Numbered from the stretch's first letter, positions 1-9,498 are shown. The stretch: DNA of 64,000 nucleotides from CAJLIR01 sp964408085 (GCA_964408085.1 CAYOYB010000002.1:1-64000), one strand, 5' to 3'. Translations and numbers: made by a program. Notes: generated by a model from the letters alone, not told the origin.

Positions 1-3000
1 ACTATCTAAAGCTAATTTGATTGCTTCATCATATGTGATTGTTACTGTTGTATCAACATTTGTTACATTTTCTCCTGTTAAGGCTGGAATATATTGAATA
101 CCTGTTACACTTGGTGCTTTTTTATCGATTGTGAAACTAATTGTTTGTTCTGCACTTGCGTTTCCTACTAAATCTTCTACACTTACTGTTTCACTTACAA
201 TTGTTTCTTCATTTTCTACTCCTGTAAATGTTCTTGTAATTTGTGTATTATTTGTTCCTTCTACTATTGTCCATTCACTATCTAAAGCTAATTTGATTGC
301 TTCATTATATGTGATTGTTACTGTTGTATCAGAATCTGTTCTTCCATTTTCTAAGGCTGGACTATATTCAATTTCTCCTACGATTTCTGGAATCTTTTTA
401 TCGATTGTAAAGTTAATTATATCTTCTTCACTTTCATTTCCAGCTAAATCTGTTACGATAACACTTTCATTTACAATTGTTTCAATATTCTCTAAACCTG
501 TAAATTCTTTTGTAATCTTTGTATTATCTTCAAGTCCTGTTTCAGAGTCTACTACATAATTCCAGTTTTCTGGTAAGTTTACTGCTTCATTATATGTGAT
601 TGTTACTATTGTATCACTTGCTGTTCTTCCATCTTTTAAGACTGGACTATATTCAATTGCTCCAACTCTTTCTGGTGCTTCATTATCAATATTTGTTACA
701 TTATATGAAACTTTTCCTGTATTTCCAGCTAAATCTTTAAACTTAAAGCTGAAACTTCCATTCTCGTCTCTTTCTACACAATATTTTCTATTGTTTCCTT
801 CTTCACATTGATATACTTTTGATGAAGCTAAATTTGTTATTATTACATCTTCACTTGTTTCTAATGTTAAGATTACTGAATCTTTTGTTGGTGTGCTTGG
901 ATTTGCTGTTACTACTCCTGTTGGTGCTTCTTTATCTATTACAAAGTTAATTGTTGTTCCAACACTGGCATTTCCTACTAAGTCTGTTACGTAAACATTT
1001 TCATTTACTACTGTTTCTTCTTTTGCTGCTCCTGTAAATGTTCTTGTGATTTGTGTATTATTTGTTCCTTCTACTATTGTCCATTCACTATCTTCATCTA
1101 ATTTGATTGCTTCATTATATGTGATTGTTACTGTTGTATCAACATTTGTTACATTTTCTCCTGTTAATACTGGACTATATTCGATTTCTCCTACGATTTC
1201 TGGAATCTTTTTATCAATTGTGAAATTAACTAAAGTTTCTTCACTTGCGTTTCCATATAAATCTTCTACACTTACTTTTTCATTTACTACTGTTTCAGCA
1301 GCTTCTGCTCCTGTAAATGTTCTTGTGATTTGTGTATTATTTGTTCCTTCTACTATTGTCCATTCACTATCTTCATCTAATTTGATTGTTTCATCATATG
1401 TAATTGTTATTGTTGTATCAGTAGCTGTTCTTCCATTTTCTAATTCTGGACTATATGTTACATCTATTACACTTGGTGCTTTTTTATCAATTGTGAAACT
1501 AATTGTTTCTTCTGCACTTACATTTCCTACTAAGTCTTCTACTACAATACTATCTGTAATTGATGTTTCTTTTCCATTTTCACCTTCAAATGTTCTTTGT
1601 ATTTGTGTTGTTGATTCACCTACAAATTCCCAATTTTCTGGTGCAGCTTTTAGTGCTTCACTATATGTTACTAATACTGTTACATCTTGTATTGATAAAT
1701 TTCCATTTATTAAATCTGGTATATATGTAATTGCTTTTACAACTGGTGCTTCTTTATCTATTACAAAATTAATAGTTTCTTCTTCACTTGTATTTCCTAT
1801 TAAATCTGTTACGACAACACTTTCATTTACATTTGTTTCGTCATTGTCTGCTCCTACAAATGTTTTTGTGATCTTTGTATTATCTACAAGTCCTGTTTCA
1901 GAATCTACTACATAATTCCAATTAGCTGGTAAGATTACAGCTTCACTATATGTGATTGTTACTATTGTATCGCTAGCTGTTCTTCCATTTTTTAAAGCTG
2001 GACTATATGTTACATCTGTTACACTTGGTGCTTTTTTATCGATTGTGAAACTAATTGTTTGTTCTGCACTTGCGTTTCCTACTAAATCTTCTACACTTAC
2101 TGTTTCATTTACTACTGTTTCTGCATTTTCTGCTCCTGTAAATGTTTTTGTAATTTGATTTGTTGTTCCTTCTACAATTGTCCATTCACTATCTAAAGCT
2201 AATTTGATTGCTTCATCATATGTGATTGTTACTGTTGTATCAGTTGTTGTTCTGTCATTATTTAAAACTGGACTATATGTTACATCTATTACGCTTGGTG
2301 CTTTTTTATCGATTGTGAATGTAACGTTTGCTGTTTCACTTATGTTTCCAGCTAAATCTATTACTATTATATTTTCATTTACGATTGTTTCGTCATTGTC
2401 TACTCCTGTAAATGTTTTTGTAATTTGATTTGTTGTTCCTTCTACTATTGTCCAATCTGAACCATTTAATAATTTAATTGCTTCATTATATGTGATTGTT
2501 ACTGTTGTATCAGAATCTGTTCTTCCATCTTTTAAAGCTGGACTATATTTAATATCTGTTACACTTGGTGCTTTTTTATCGATTGTGAAATCAACTATAG
2601 TTTCTTCACTTGTGTTTCCTACTAAATCTTCTACACTTACTGTTTCATTTACTACTGTTTCTGCATTTTCTGCTCCTGTAAATGTTTTTGTAATTTGATT
2701 TGTTGTTCCTTCTACAATTGTCCATTCACTATCTAAAGCTAATTTGATTGCTTCATCATATGTGATTGTTACTGTTGTATCAACATTTGTTACATTTTCT
2801 CCTGTTAAGGCTGGAATATATTGAATACCTGTTACACTTGGTGCTTTTTTATCGATTGTGAAACTAATTGTTTGTTCTGCACTTGCGTTTCCTACTAAAT
2901 CTTCTACACTTACTGTTTCACTTACAATTGTTTCTTCATTTTCTACTCCTGTAAATGTTCTTGTAATTTGTGTATTATTTGTTCCTTCTACTATTGTCCA

Positions 3001-4335
3001 TTCACTATCTAAAGCTAATTTGATTGCTTCATTATATGTGATTGTTACTGTTGTATCAGAATCTGTTCTTCCATTTTCTAAGGCTGGACTATATTCAATT
3101 TCTCCTACGATTTCTGGAATCTTTTTATCGATTGTAAAGTTAATTATATCTTCTTCACTTTCATTTCCAGCTAAATCTGTTACGATAACACTTTCATTTA
3201 CAATTGTTTCAATATTCTCTAAACCTGTAAATTCTTTTGTAATCTTTGTATTATCTTCAAGTCCTGTTTCAGAGTCTACTACATAATTCCAGTTTTCTGG
3301 TAAGTTTACTGCTTCATTATATGTGATTGTTACTATTGTATCACTTGCTGTTCTTCCATCTTTTAAGACTGGACTATATTCAATTGCTCCAACTCTTTCT
3401 GGTGCTTCATTATCAATATTTGTTACATTATATGAAACTTTTCCTGTATTTCCAGCTAAATCTTTAAACTTAAAGCTGAAACTTCCATTCTCGTCTCTTT
3501 CTACACAATATTTTCTATTGTTTCCTTCTTCACATTGATATACTTTTGATGAAGCTAAATTTGTTATTATTACATCTTCACTTGTTTCTAATGTTAAGAT
3601 TACTGAATCTTTTGTTGGTGTGCTTGGATTTGCTGTTACTACTCCTGTTGGTGCTTCTTTATCTATTACAAAGTTAATTGTTGTTCCAACACTGGCATTT
3701 CCTACTAAGTCTGTTACGTAAACATTTTCATTTACTACTGTTTCTTCTTTTGCTGCTCCTGTAAATGTTCTTGTGATTTGTGTATTATTTGTTCCTTCTA
3801 CTATTGTCCATTCACTATCTTCATCTAATTTGATTGCTTCATTATATGTGATTGTTACTGTTGTATCAACATTTGTTACATTTTCTCCTGTTAATACTGG
3901 ACTATATTCGATTTCTCCTACGATTTCTGGAATCTTTTTATCAATTGTGAAATTAACTAAAGTTTCTTCACTTGCGTTTCCATATAAATCTTCTACACTT
4001 ACTTTTTCATTTACTACTGTTTCAGCAGCTTCTGCTCCTGTAAATGTTCTTGTGATTTGTGTATTATTTGTTCCTTCTACTATTGTCCATTCACTATCTT
4101 CATCTAATTTGATTGTTTCATCATATGTAATTGTTATTGTTGTATCAGTAGCTGTTCTTCCATTTTCTAATTCTGGACTATATGTTACATCTATTACACT
4201 TGGTGCTTTTTTATCAATTGTGAAACTAATTGTTTCTTCTGCACTTACATTTCCTACTAAGTCTTCTACTACAATACTATCTGTAATTGATGTTTCTTTT
4301 CCATTTTCACCTTCAAATGTTCTTTGTATTTGTGT
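1..4335 (-). repeat. 2,727-bp higher-order tandem repeat inside the giant surface gene
   Basis: Bases 1-1608 recur at 2728-4335 with a constant offset of 2,727 bp and no difference in the stretches I compared. The left limit is the window edge, so the block may be longer. 2,727 bp is 909 codons, ten Ig-like units of about 273 bp. After 1608/4335 the copies diverge, then match again at about 1816-2089 and 4546-4819 with the offset changed to 2,730 bp (one codon). The lack of drift implies a recent duplication or homogenisation. Confidence 0.9.
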
Positions 4336-6381
4336 ATCATTTGATCCCTCTACAATAGTCCACTCTGAACCTTCTAACAACTTAATTGTTCCATCATATG
4401 TGATTGTTACTGTTGTATCAGTTGTTGTTCTTCCATTATTTAAAGCTGGACTATATGTTACATCTGTTACACTTGGTGCTTTTTTATCGATTGTGAAATT
4501 AACTGTTGTTGATTCACTAGCATTTCCTATTAAATCTGTTACAATAACACTTTCATTTACATTTGTTTCGTCATTGTCTGCTCCTACAAATGTTTTTGTG
4601 ATCTTTGTATTATCTACAAGTCCTGTTTCAGAATCTACTACATAATTCCAATTAGCTGGTAAGATTACAGCTTCACTATATGTGATTGTTACTATTGTAT
4701 CGCTAGCTGTTCTTCCATTTTTTAAAGCTGGACTATATGTTACATCTGTTACACTTGGTGCTTTTTTATCGATTGTGAAACTAATTGTTTGTTCTGCACT
4801 TGCGTTTCCTACTAAATCTGTAACAGCAACACTATCTGTAACTACTGTTTCTTTATCTACTTCACCTGTAAATGTTCTTTGAATTTGTGTATCATTTGAT
4901 CCCTCTACAATAGTCCACTTTGAACCTTCTAACAACTTAATTGTTTCATCATATGTGATTGTTACTGTTGTATCAGTTGTTGTTCTTCCATTATTTAAAG
5001 CTGGACTATGTGTTACATCTATTACACTTGGTGCTTTTTTATCGATTGTGAAATTCACTGTTGTTGATTCACCAGCATTTCCAGCTAAATCATTAACCTG
5101 AATAGTATCTAAAATATCTGTTACAATACCATTTTCACCATTAAATTGTTTATAAATTTGTTTTGAATTAGTCGATGAAATAGACCAGTCGCTACCTTCT
5201 GCTAAACTAATTTCTTCATTATAAGTAATTGTTACTGTTGTATCAGCAGAAGTTTTCCCATCTATTAAAGCTGGGCTATATTTAATTCCTGTAACTTTTC
5301 CATCTTCATCTTTTAAAACAGTTGGACCTGTTATATCCATCCAAAATGTTATTTCATTTTTATTTCCTGCTGCATCAGTTACTACTAACTCATATTTGCC
5401 TTCATTGGCATTATTAGCAGCAATTAAATATTCACTATCAATTGAATTACCATTTAAAGTTGCAGTTCCTTCTGTAAATTTAATAGTTACATCATGATTG
5501 TAATGGTTACCATTTTCTACCCCTTCAACTTCTGGAGCTGTTTTATCTACTGTGAAACTTACAGTTTTGCTATTACCAATATCATCAGTAACTACTAATG
5601 TATAATCACCATCTGTTGAAATAACTTGTCCATTTTCAATATCTTGACCATTCAATTTAGCTGTAACTGGAACTATTGAACCATTAAACACTTTATTGAA
5701 TCCAATTGTTACATTTTTAGTATAAGTTGTCCCATTTACAACACCAGTAATTGTTGGTTCATATTTATCAATATTATTAATATTAATAGATATCTGACGA
5801 TAATTATTAACACTATTTTTAGCATAAATAGTTATTGTTTCAGTAGTATTTGTACTAAATGTTTTAGATATTGTCTTACTATCTATCTTGTCCCATCCAG
5901 AAACATCTAAAATATCCAAATTAGTTACAATTGTAACTGTGACATTTTTATTAGTTCTATCAGTTATACTATAAGTAGGACCTTTATAGGCAAGAGGTAC
6001 TTGAGGAGCAATGGTCTCATTTATAGTATTTGCAGTCATATATACTACATTACTAGTTATGGTAGTGACATTATTACAACTCAAATTAGACTCATATATA
6101 TATTCACCATTAACATTTTTAACAGTAATATATGAATCATTTGTACAATTAATATCATCACCTAAAAAGCCATATGCTTTTAATAATGACACTGGTACCT
6201 GTAATTCATCACCTATTCCAATATCATTACTTTCGATATAACTAGCTGCTGCTAGTAAAATATCATCTTCCGAAAAATATGCTTTTTTATTATTAATTAA
6301 AGAATAAGTAAAAATTCCTCCAACTAATAATACTAAACTTGCTATAACATAAGTTAAACTCTTAATAAATTTCTTATTCAT
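1..6381 (-). CDS. Giant Ig-like-repeat surface protein, 3' end beyond window
   Basis: The minus strand is open from an ATG at 6381 to the window edge, 2,127 codons with no stop; I read many segments across its length and found none. The start follows a GAGGGG ribosome site. Residues about 7-30 form one hydrophobic segment, a signal peptide or anchor. After a unique N-terminal part of roughly 200 residues, about twenty units of about 91 residues follow. Each starts near DKKAPSVTDVTYSPAL and contains a VTITYDEAI-like strand and a DLAGN-type turn, typical of bacterial Ig-like domains of adhesins and stalks. One unit type (about 660-900 and 3390-3630) carries a Cys pair. No cell-wall anchor is visible because the C terminus is missing. 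The role as surface stalk or adhesin is inferred. Confidence 0.88.
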   Translation of the reverse strand, partial: MNKKFIKSLTYVIASLVLLVGGIFTYSLINNKKAYFSEDDILLAAASYIESNDIGIGDELQVPVSLLKAYGFLGDDINCTNDSYITVKNVNGEYIYESNLSCNNVTTITSNVVYMTANTINETIAPQVPLAYKGPTYSITDRTNKNVTVTIVTNLDILDVSGWDKIDSKTISKTFSTNTTETITIYAKNSVNNYRQISININNIDKYEPTITGVVNGTTYTKNVTIGFNKVFNGSIVPVTAKLNGQDIENGQVISTDGDYTLVVTDDIGNSKTVSFTVDKTAPEVEGVENGNHYNHDVTIKFTEGTATLNGNSIDSEYLIAANNANEGKYELVVTDAAGNKNEITFWMDITGPTVLKDEDGKVTGIKYSPALIDGKTSADTTVTITYNEEISLAEGSDWSISSTNSKQIYKQFNGENGIVTDILDTIQVNDLAGNAGESTTVNFTIDKKAPSVIDVTHSPALNNGRTTTDTTVTITYDETIKLLEGSKWTIVEGSNDTQIQRTFTGEVDKETVVTDSVAVTDLVGNASAEQTISFTIDKKAPSVTDVTYSPALKNGRTASDTIVTITYSEAVILPANWNYVVDSETGLVDNTKITKTFVGADNDETNVNESVIVTDLIGNASESTTVNFTIDKKAPSVTDVTYSPALNNGRTTTDTTVTITYDGTIKLLEGSEWTIVEGSNDTQIQRTFEGENGKETSITDSIVVEDLVGNVSAEETISFTIDKKAPSVIDVTYSPELENGRTATDTTITITYDETIKLDEDSEWTIVEGTNNTQITRTFTGAEAAETVVNEKVSVEDLYGNASEETLVNFTIDKKIPEIVGEIEYSPVLTGENVTNVDTTVTITYNEAIKLDEDSEWTIVEGTNNTQITRTFTGAAKEETVVNENVYVTDLVGNASVGTTINFVIDKEAPTGVVTANPSTPTKDSVILTLETSEDVIITNLASSKVYQCEEGNNRKYCVERDENGSFSFKFKDLAGNTGKVSYNVTNIDNEAPERVGAIEYSPVLKDGRTASDTIVTITYNEAVNLPENWNYVVDSETGLEDNTKITKEFTGLENIETIVNESVIVTDLAGNESEEDIINFTIDKKIPEIVGEIEYSPALENGRTDSDTTVTITYNEAIKLALDSEWTIVEGTNNTQITRTFTGVENEETIVSETVSVEDLVGNASAEQTISFTIDKKAPSVTGIQYIPALTGENVTNVDTTVTITYDEAIKLALDSEWTIVEGTTNQITKTFTGAENAETVVNETVSVEDLVGNTSEETIVDFTIDKKAPSVTDIKYSPALKDGRTDSDTTVTITYNEAIKLLNGSDWTIVEGTTNQITKTFTGVDNDETIVNENIIVIDLAGNISETANVTFTIDKKAPSVIDVTYSPVLNNDRTTTDTTVTITYDEAIKLALDSEWTIVEGTTNQITKTFTGAENAETVVNETVSVEDLVGNASAEQTISFTIDKKAPSVTDVTYSPALKNGRTASDTIVTITYSEAVILPANWNYVVDSETGLVDNTKITKTFVGADNDETNVNESVVVTDLIGNTSEEETINFVIDKEAPVVKAITYIPDLINGNLSIQDVTVLVTYSEALKAAPENWEFVGESTTQIQRTFEGENGKETSITDSIVVEDLVGNVSAEETISFTIDKKAPSVIDVTYSPELENGRTATDTTITITYDETIKLDEDSEWTIVEGTNNTQITRTFTGAEAAETVVNEKVSVEDLYGNASEETLVNFTIDKKIPEIVGEIEYSPVLTGENVTNVDTTVTITYNEAIKLDEDSEWTIVEGTNNTQITRTFTGAAKEETVVNENVYVTDLVGNASVGTTINFVIDKEAPTGVVTANPSTPTKDSVILTLETSEDVIITNLASSKVYQCEEGNNRKYCVERDENGSFSFKFKDLAGNTGKVSYNVTNIDNEAPERVGAIEYSPVLKDGRTASDTIVTITYNEAVNLPENWNYVVDSETGLEDNTKITKEFTGLENIETIVNESVIVTDLAGNESEEDIINFTIDKKIPEIVGEIEYSPALENGRTDSDTTVTITYNEAIKLALDSEWTIVEGTNNTQITRTFTGVENEETIVSETVSVEDLVGNASAEQTISFTIDKKAPSVTGIQYIPALTGENVTNVDTTVTITYDEAIKLALDS

Positions 6382-6408
6382 AAAAAATCCCCCTCTAATT
6401 GGTTTAAT

Positions 6409-6437
6409 ATAATAACATTATTTTGTTCTTTTGTCAA
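6409..6437 (-). promoter_or_regulatory. SigA-type promoter of giant surface gene
   Basis: On the minus strand TTGACA (6432-6437) is followed by 17 bases and TATTAT (6409-6414), with a GAGGGG ribosome site before the ATG at 6381. The leader is short, about 20-25 bases. Confidence 0.75.
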
Positions 6438-6489
6438 TATGCGTCTATAATACCTTTATTATTTGTGTAAAAATGACATTTATTATAAT

Positions 6490-6518
6490 AAAAAATGTGC
6501 ATCATCAATGATGGCACA
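6490..6518 (-). terminator. Rho-independent terminator after the Asn/Lys-rich secreted protein
   Basis: On the minus strand a TGTGC/GCACA and ATCA/TGAT stem with one bulged C and a TTGA loop is followed directly by six T. It separates the gene ending at 6521 from the promoter of the giant surface gene. Confidence 0.8.
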
Positions 6519-6520
6519 CA

Positions 6521-7399
6521 TTAATCAACAACATTGATGCTAGATTTTAATGTATATACAATATTTTCTCCTACTCCCCAGTTAACTGTTAAACTTAACT
6601 CTGAAGAAACTCCATTAACAAATCCTTGTGGTATTGAGAAATAAGCATAACCTTCTGAATCATATTTTAAAAATCCAGCATTATATGTTTCTCCATAAGG
6701 AGTTACTATTGTAGCATTTTTTAAAACTTCATCTGAATATTTATATGGTGCTCTAACTACTACATTTATATAATAAACACCAAAATCATCAACATTAGCT
6801 TTTTCTACTACTCCTTTGTAATTAACAACATTACCACTTTCTATTGTAGGCTCAATTCCTTTATCATCAGAAACGAATACGCTTGTTCCAGTTAATTTAT
6901 CAACATCAACTTTTGTTTCGTCATTCTCATTTCCACCTGTTGGTCCAGTTGGATTACTTGGTTGAACTGGATTACTTGGTTGAACTGGATTGCTTGGCTG
7001 AACTGGATTGCTTGGCTGAACTTGATTGCTTGGCTGAACTGGATTTCCACTTGTTTGATTTCCTCCAGTATTTCCACCAGCTAGTGTATTATTAGTATTA
7101 GTTGATGAACCAGTATAGTTATTACCATTATTGCTTAAATTATTATTTCTATCTAAGCTATCATATTTACTATCATCTTTTTCCTTATCATCAGTATCCT
7201 TTTTATCTTTATTTGATGTTTGATTATCTTTTTTATTATCATCTTTTTTATCATCATCTTTTTTATTGTTAACTTGATTATCAGTAGTAACACCACCATC
7301 ATCAATATCATTATCTTCGCTTGGGTTAGCAAACGAGAAAACTAAAAAACCAGTAACTATAAACATCACTATAATTAATATTGCCTTTTTATTAATCAT
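6521..7399 (-). CDS. Secreted or anchored low-complexity protein with QPSNPV repeats
   Basis: A 292-residue exported protein of unknown function. The ATG at 7399 is preferred because it follows AAAGGGGAA and because a strong promoter lies inside the longer frame upstream. A hydrophobic segment (about residues 5-25) is followed by about 90 residues rich in Asp, Lys and Asn, then a Gly/Asn/Thr stretch, five QPSNPV-type repeats and a globular C-terminal part of about 120 residues that I do not recognise. The layout, an anchor then a charged spacer then a Pro-rich stalk then a folded tip, fits a cell-surface protein. It sits just upstream of the giant Ig-repeat gene with its own promoter and terminator. 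Confidence 0.8.
   Translation of the reverse strand: MINKKAILIIVMFIVTGFLVFSFANPSEDNDIDDGGVTTDNQVNNKKDDDKKDDNKKDNQTSNKDKKDTDDKEKDDSKYDSLDRNNNLSNNGNNYTGSSTNTNNTLAGGNTGGNQTSGNPVQPSNQVQPSNPVQPSNPVQPSNPVQPSNPTGPTGGNENDETKVDVDKLTGTSVFVSDDKGIEPTIESGNVVNYKGVVEKANVDDFGVYYINVVVRAPYKYSDEVLKNATIVTPYGETYNAGFLKYDSEGYAYFSIPQGFVNGVSSELSLTVNWGVGENIVYTLKSSINVVD
6951..7045 (-). repeat. 18-bp tandem repeats encoding (Q/N)PSNPV
   Basis: Five near-identical 18-bp units in frame with the secreted protein encode the six-residue repeat QPSNPV. The units differ by synonymous changes plus one Asn/Gln-type change. They probably form a Pro-rich stalk that can vary in length by slippage. Confidence 0.85.
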
Positions 7400-7430
7400 A
7401 AAAAATTCCCCTTTCTTTGACGTTAGAAAA

Positions 7431-7459
7431 AGTATAACATATACGTAAAAAAATGTCAA
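7431..7459 (-). promoter_or_regulatory. SigA-type promoter of the low-complexity surface protein
   Basis: TTGACA (7454-7459, minus strand) is separated by exactly 17 bases from TATACT (7431-7436). It lies about 35 bases upstream of the ATG at 7399 and sets that start against the longer frame beginning at 7459. Confidence 0.85.
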
Positions 7460-7563
7460 TTACTGTTTTGATATTATTTTTTTTTACTTTTTTCTATTGA
7501 CAATTGAGTAAATATGTGATTCGTATTTCAATTAAAAATAAAAACATATCACTATATAATATG

Positions 7564-7588
7564 CAAAAAGGTGAGATAATCCTCACCT
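7564..7588 (-). terminator. Terminator after PH-domain gene
   Basis: On the minus strand AGGTGAG and CTCACCT form a perfect 7-bp stem around a six-base loop and run into TTTTT. It closes the unit of signal peptidase plus PH-domain gene. Confidence 0.8.
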
Positions 7589-7612
7589 AGTATTAAAAAA
7601 TTAATTACTTTT

Positions 7613-8014
7613 CTAAATTTCTAAACATTTTTTATTTACAATTTCCATAAAAAAGGTTCTAATTTTAACTTTATCTGTTGGACTCATATTAGTAAAATTT
7701 AATCTTAATTGATATCCACTATCTAAAGATAAAAGCAAACAGATATCTTTTGGCTTAAAATCTAACGCACAAGAAGAAATAGATGTAATAGGAAAAAAAT
7801 GAATACGTTTATGTTTTCCACTTATTCCTTTAACATCAAACAAAATTATTTTTCGATCAGTCAAAATAAATTTGTCGCGCATTGTCCCATAACCTATTAA
7901 TATTTTTTCGTTTGTATCAATATATTCACTAACATAATCTGGCAAATTATTAATATCCAATTCTTTATAAAAATTAAAATATTGTGTCAATTCTTTATAC
8001 TTTATATAAGCCAT
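7613..8014 (-). CDS. Bacterial PH-domain protein
   Basis: A 133-residue soluble protein. The central part (about residues 35-125) has the strand pattern of bacterial PH domains of the YvbH/YozO type: an opening IDTNEKILIGYG, then FILTDRKIILFD and a KRIHFFPITSIS turn. Such domains often bind lipids or proteins, but the ligand here is unknown. The ATG at 8014 is chosen because AGGTGG lies five bases upstream; the ATG nine bases earlier is too close to it. It starts ten bases after the signal peptidase stop and is probably co-transcribed with it. Confidence 0.65.
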   Translation of the reverse strand: MAYIKYKELTQYFNFYKELDINNLPDYVSEYIDTNEKILIGYGTMRDKFILTDRKIILFDVKGISGKHKRIHFFPITSISSCALDFKPKDICLLLSLDSGYQLRLNFTNMSPTDKVKIRTFFMEIVNKKCLEI

Positions 8015-8023
8015 ACATACCAC

Positions 8024-8530
8024 CTATCTAACTATTGGCCAAATTCTAAATTGAACTTTTCCAATTATATCTTTACGACTAATTAATCCATACACTCTAC
8101 TATCTTTAGAATTTTCACGATTATCTCCAAGAACAAAGTAATATCCCTCAGGTATTACTTCATAATCAAATTGTTCTAAACTAAAATCTTTAGTAACTCC
8201 TGATATATTAAAGTATTCTTTTGTAACTTCACCATTTATATATAATTTGTTATCTTTATATTCAATAGTATCTCCTGGTAAACCTATGATTCTCTTAATC
8301 ATATATTTTGTATCATCATTAGCAATAACAACAACATCAAATAATCTAGGTTCTTTAAATCTGTAGGAAATTTTGTTTAAAAACAATAAATCGCCAGATT
8401 TATAATTTGGTTCCATTGATGGTCCTACTACCTGTTCTAAAGAAAATACATACTTAATAGTTAAAATAACAACAACTGCTATTGAAATATATACAATAAA
8501 ATCTTTAAGAAATTCTTTGATATCTCGCAT
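8024..8530 (-). CDS. lepB: Signal peptidase I
   Basis: A 168-residue type I signal peptidase that cleaves signal peptides of exported proteins on the outer face of the membrane. One N-terminal transmembrane helix (about residues 12-32) is followed by the catalytic-serine box GPSMEP, the catalytic-lysine box KRIIGLPGD and the box GDNRENSKDSR. The ATG at 8530 is used because GAGGAG precedes it; the 19 extra residues upstream have no such site. A second copy lies at 42192-42743. Its position beside two large exported proteins is suggestive, but it may simply be the housekeeping enzyme. Confidence 0.93.
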   Translation of the reverse strand: MRDIKEFLKDFIVYISIAVVVILTIKYVFSLEQVVGPSMEPNYKSGDLLFLNKISYRFKEPRLFDVVVIANDDTKYMIKRIIGLPGDTIEYKDNKLYINGEVTKEYFNISGVTKDFSLEQFDYEVIPEGYYFVLGDNRENSKDSRVYGLISRKDIIGKVQFRIWPIVR

Positions 8531-8623
8531 ACTAACTACTCCTCTATTATGATTATAGCATGTATACAATTGAAAGTAAATTAACAATGATTTTGCTTTA
8601 CATTAATTATTATCAAAAATATT

Positions 8624-9496
8624 TTAATTTTTAAATTTAATATTTTTTACTTTTCTTAAATAATATTTACCATCGTTATTTTTTTCTTCACGACAAGTTA
8701 TATGTAAATTATCTTTTTTAAAATCCAAATTTAATAAAAGAGCATAATTATTTTTATCACAAACTAATGATGGTTCAATACATTTTTTTTCATTCTTTCT
8801 ATAAATTTTATTAATAAGAAATTTATAAAATATTAATCTTTCATATAATCCATGTATTTTTCCCATATTTATTAAATATTTACTAGCAAAGTTTAATTTT
8901 TTTAATACTAGAGAAATATAGTCATTCTTATTTACGCCAAAAAAAGTATAAACTTTATTATTAGTCATCTCTTGACTTATAATATCAAAAAATGTGTCCA
9001 TATAAAATCCACCTTCAATTAGTTTTAACCTGTTATCAAGTGAAATTATATATTTTTCTGATAAACTAATTAAATATGGGTATTCACTTTTTACTGTACC
9101 ATATTTTGGTATAACCCCAAAGTATTCCGTTTTCAGTCCTAATTGATTGGCAAACAAATCCTTTAATGGATCAATATAATACCAACCATGATCACCATTA
9201 ACTATTAGAGCATAATGTGGTATTGATTTTACATTAGTTGTTATTATATGACAATCAATTTTAAATTCTTCATAAATTGATTTATATATTTCGCAAATTG
9301 TTTGACAAACTACTAAGTTGTATTTTTGTTTAAAGCCATTTTGATATATCTTTAACTGTTCGTCACTATCAGCTAAGAAATAAGATAAATCACGTTCAAA
9401 AAATGGAGCTAATTTTACATAGAGAAATCTAATAATTTGATCTCTTTGCCAATTTGCATTAACCTCATTTATTATTTTATCTATATTGTCTAACAT
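8624..9496 (-). CDS. Transglutaminase-like (papain-fold) protein
   Basis: A 290-residue cytosolic protein with no signal peptide. Residues about 60-110 hold a plausible Cys-His-Asp triad in transglutaminase order: C64 or C68 in VVCQTICEIY, H94 in PHYALIV and D109 in WYYIDPLKD. The rest, about 180 residues, is rich in Lys, Asn and Ile and not recognised. Bacterial members include proteases, peptide-processing enzymes and effectors. The gene starts two bases after a 25-codon micro-ORF and is probably translationally coupled to it. Substrate and activity are unknown. Confidence 0.6.
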   Translation of the reverse strand: MLDNIDKIINEVNANWQRDQIIRFLYVKLAPFFERDLSYFLADSDEQLKIYQNGFKQKYNLVVCQTICEIYKSIYEEFKIDCHIITTNVKSIPHYALIVNGDHGWYYIDPLKDLFANQLGLKTEYFGVIPKYGTVKSEYPYLISLSEKYIISLDNRLKLIEGGFYMDTFFDIISQEMTNNKVYTFFGVNKNDYISLVLKKLNFASKYLINMGKIHGLYERLIFYKFLINKIYRKNEKKCIEPSLVCDKNNYALLLNLDFKKDNLHITCREEKNNDGKYYLRKVKNIKFKN

Positions 9497-9498
9497 AT

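Noticed and set aside
131..4882. Series of Ser/Thr/Val-rich plus-strand frames
   Set aside because: They are antisense shadows of the giant minus-strand gene: no ribosome sites, and the repeat structure makes sense only in the minus frame.
6951..7045. Possible CRISPR or VNTR array
   Set aside because: Units are contiguous with no spacers and stay in frame, so a coding repeat.
6883..7095. Overlapping frames on both strands over the 18-bp repeats
   Set aside because: Repeat-derived shadows of the secreted low-complexity protein.
7400..7459. Longer start for the low-complexity surface protein
   Set aside because: The segment contains the -35 and -10 boxes of the promoter.
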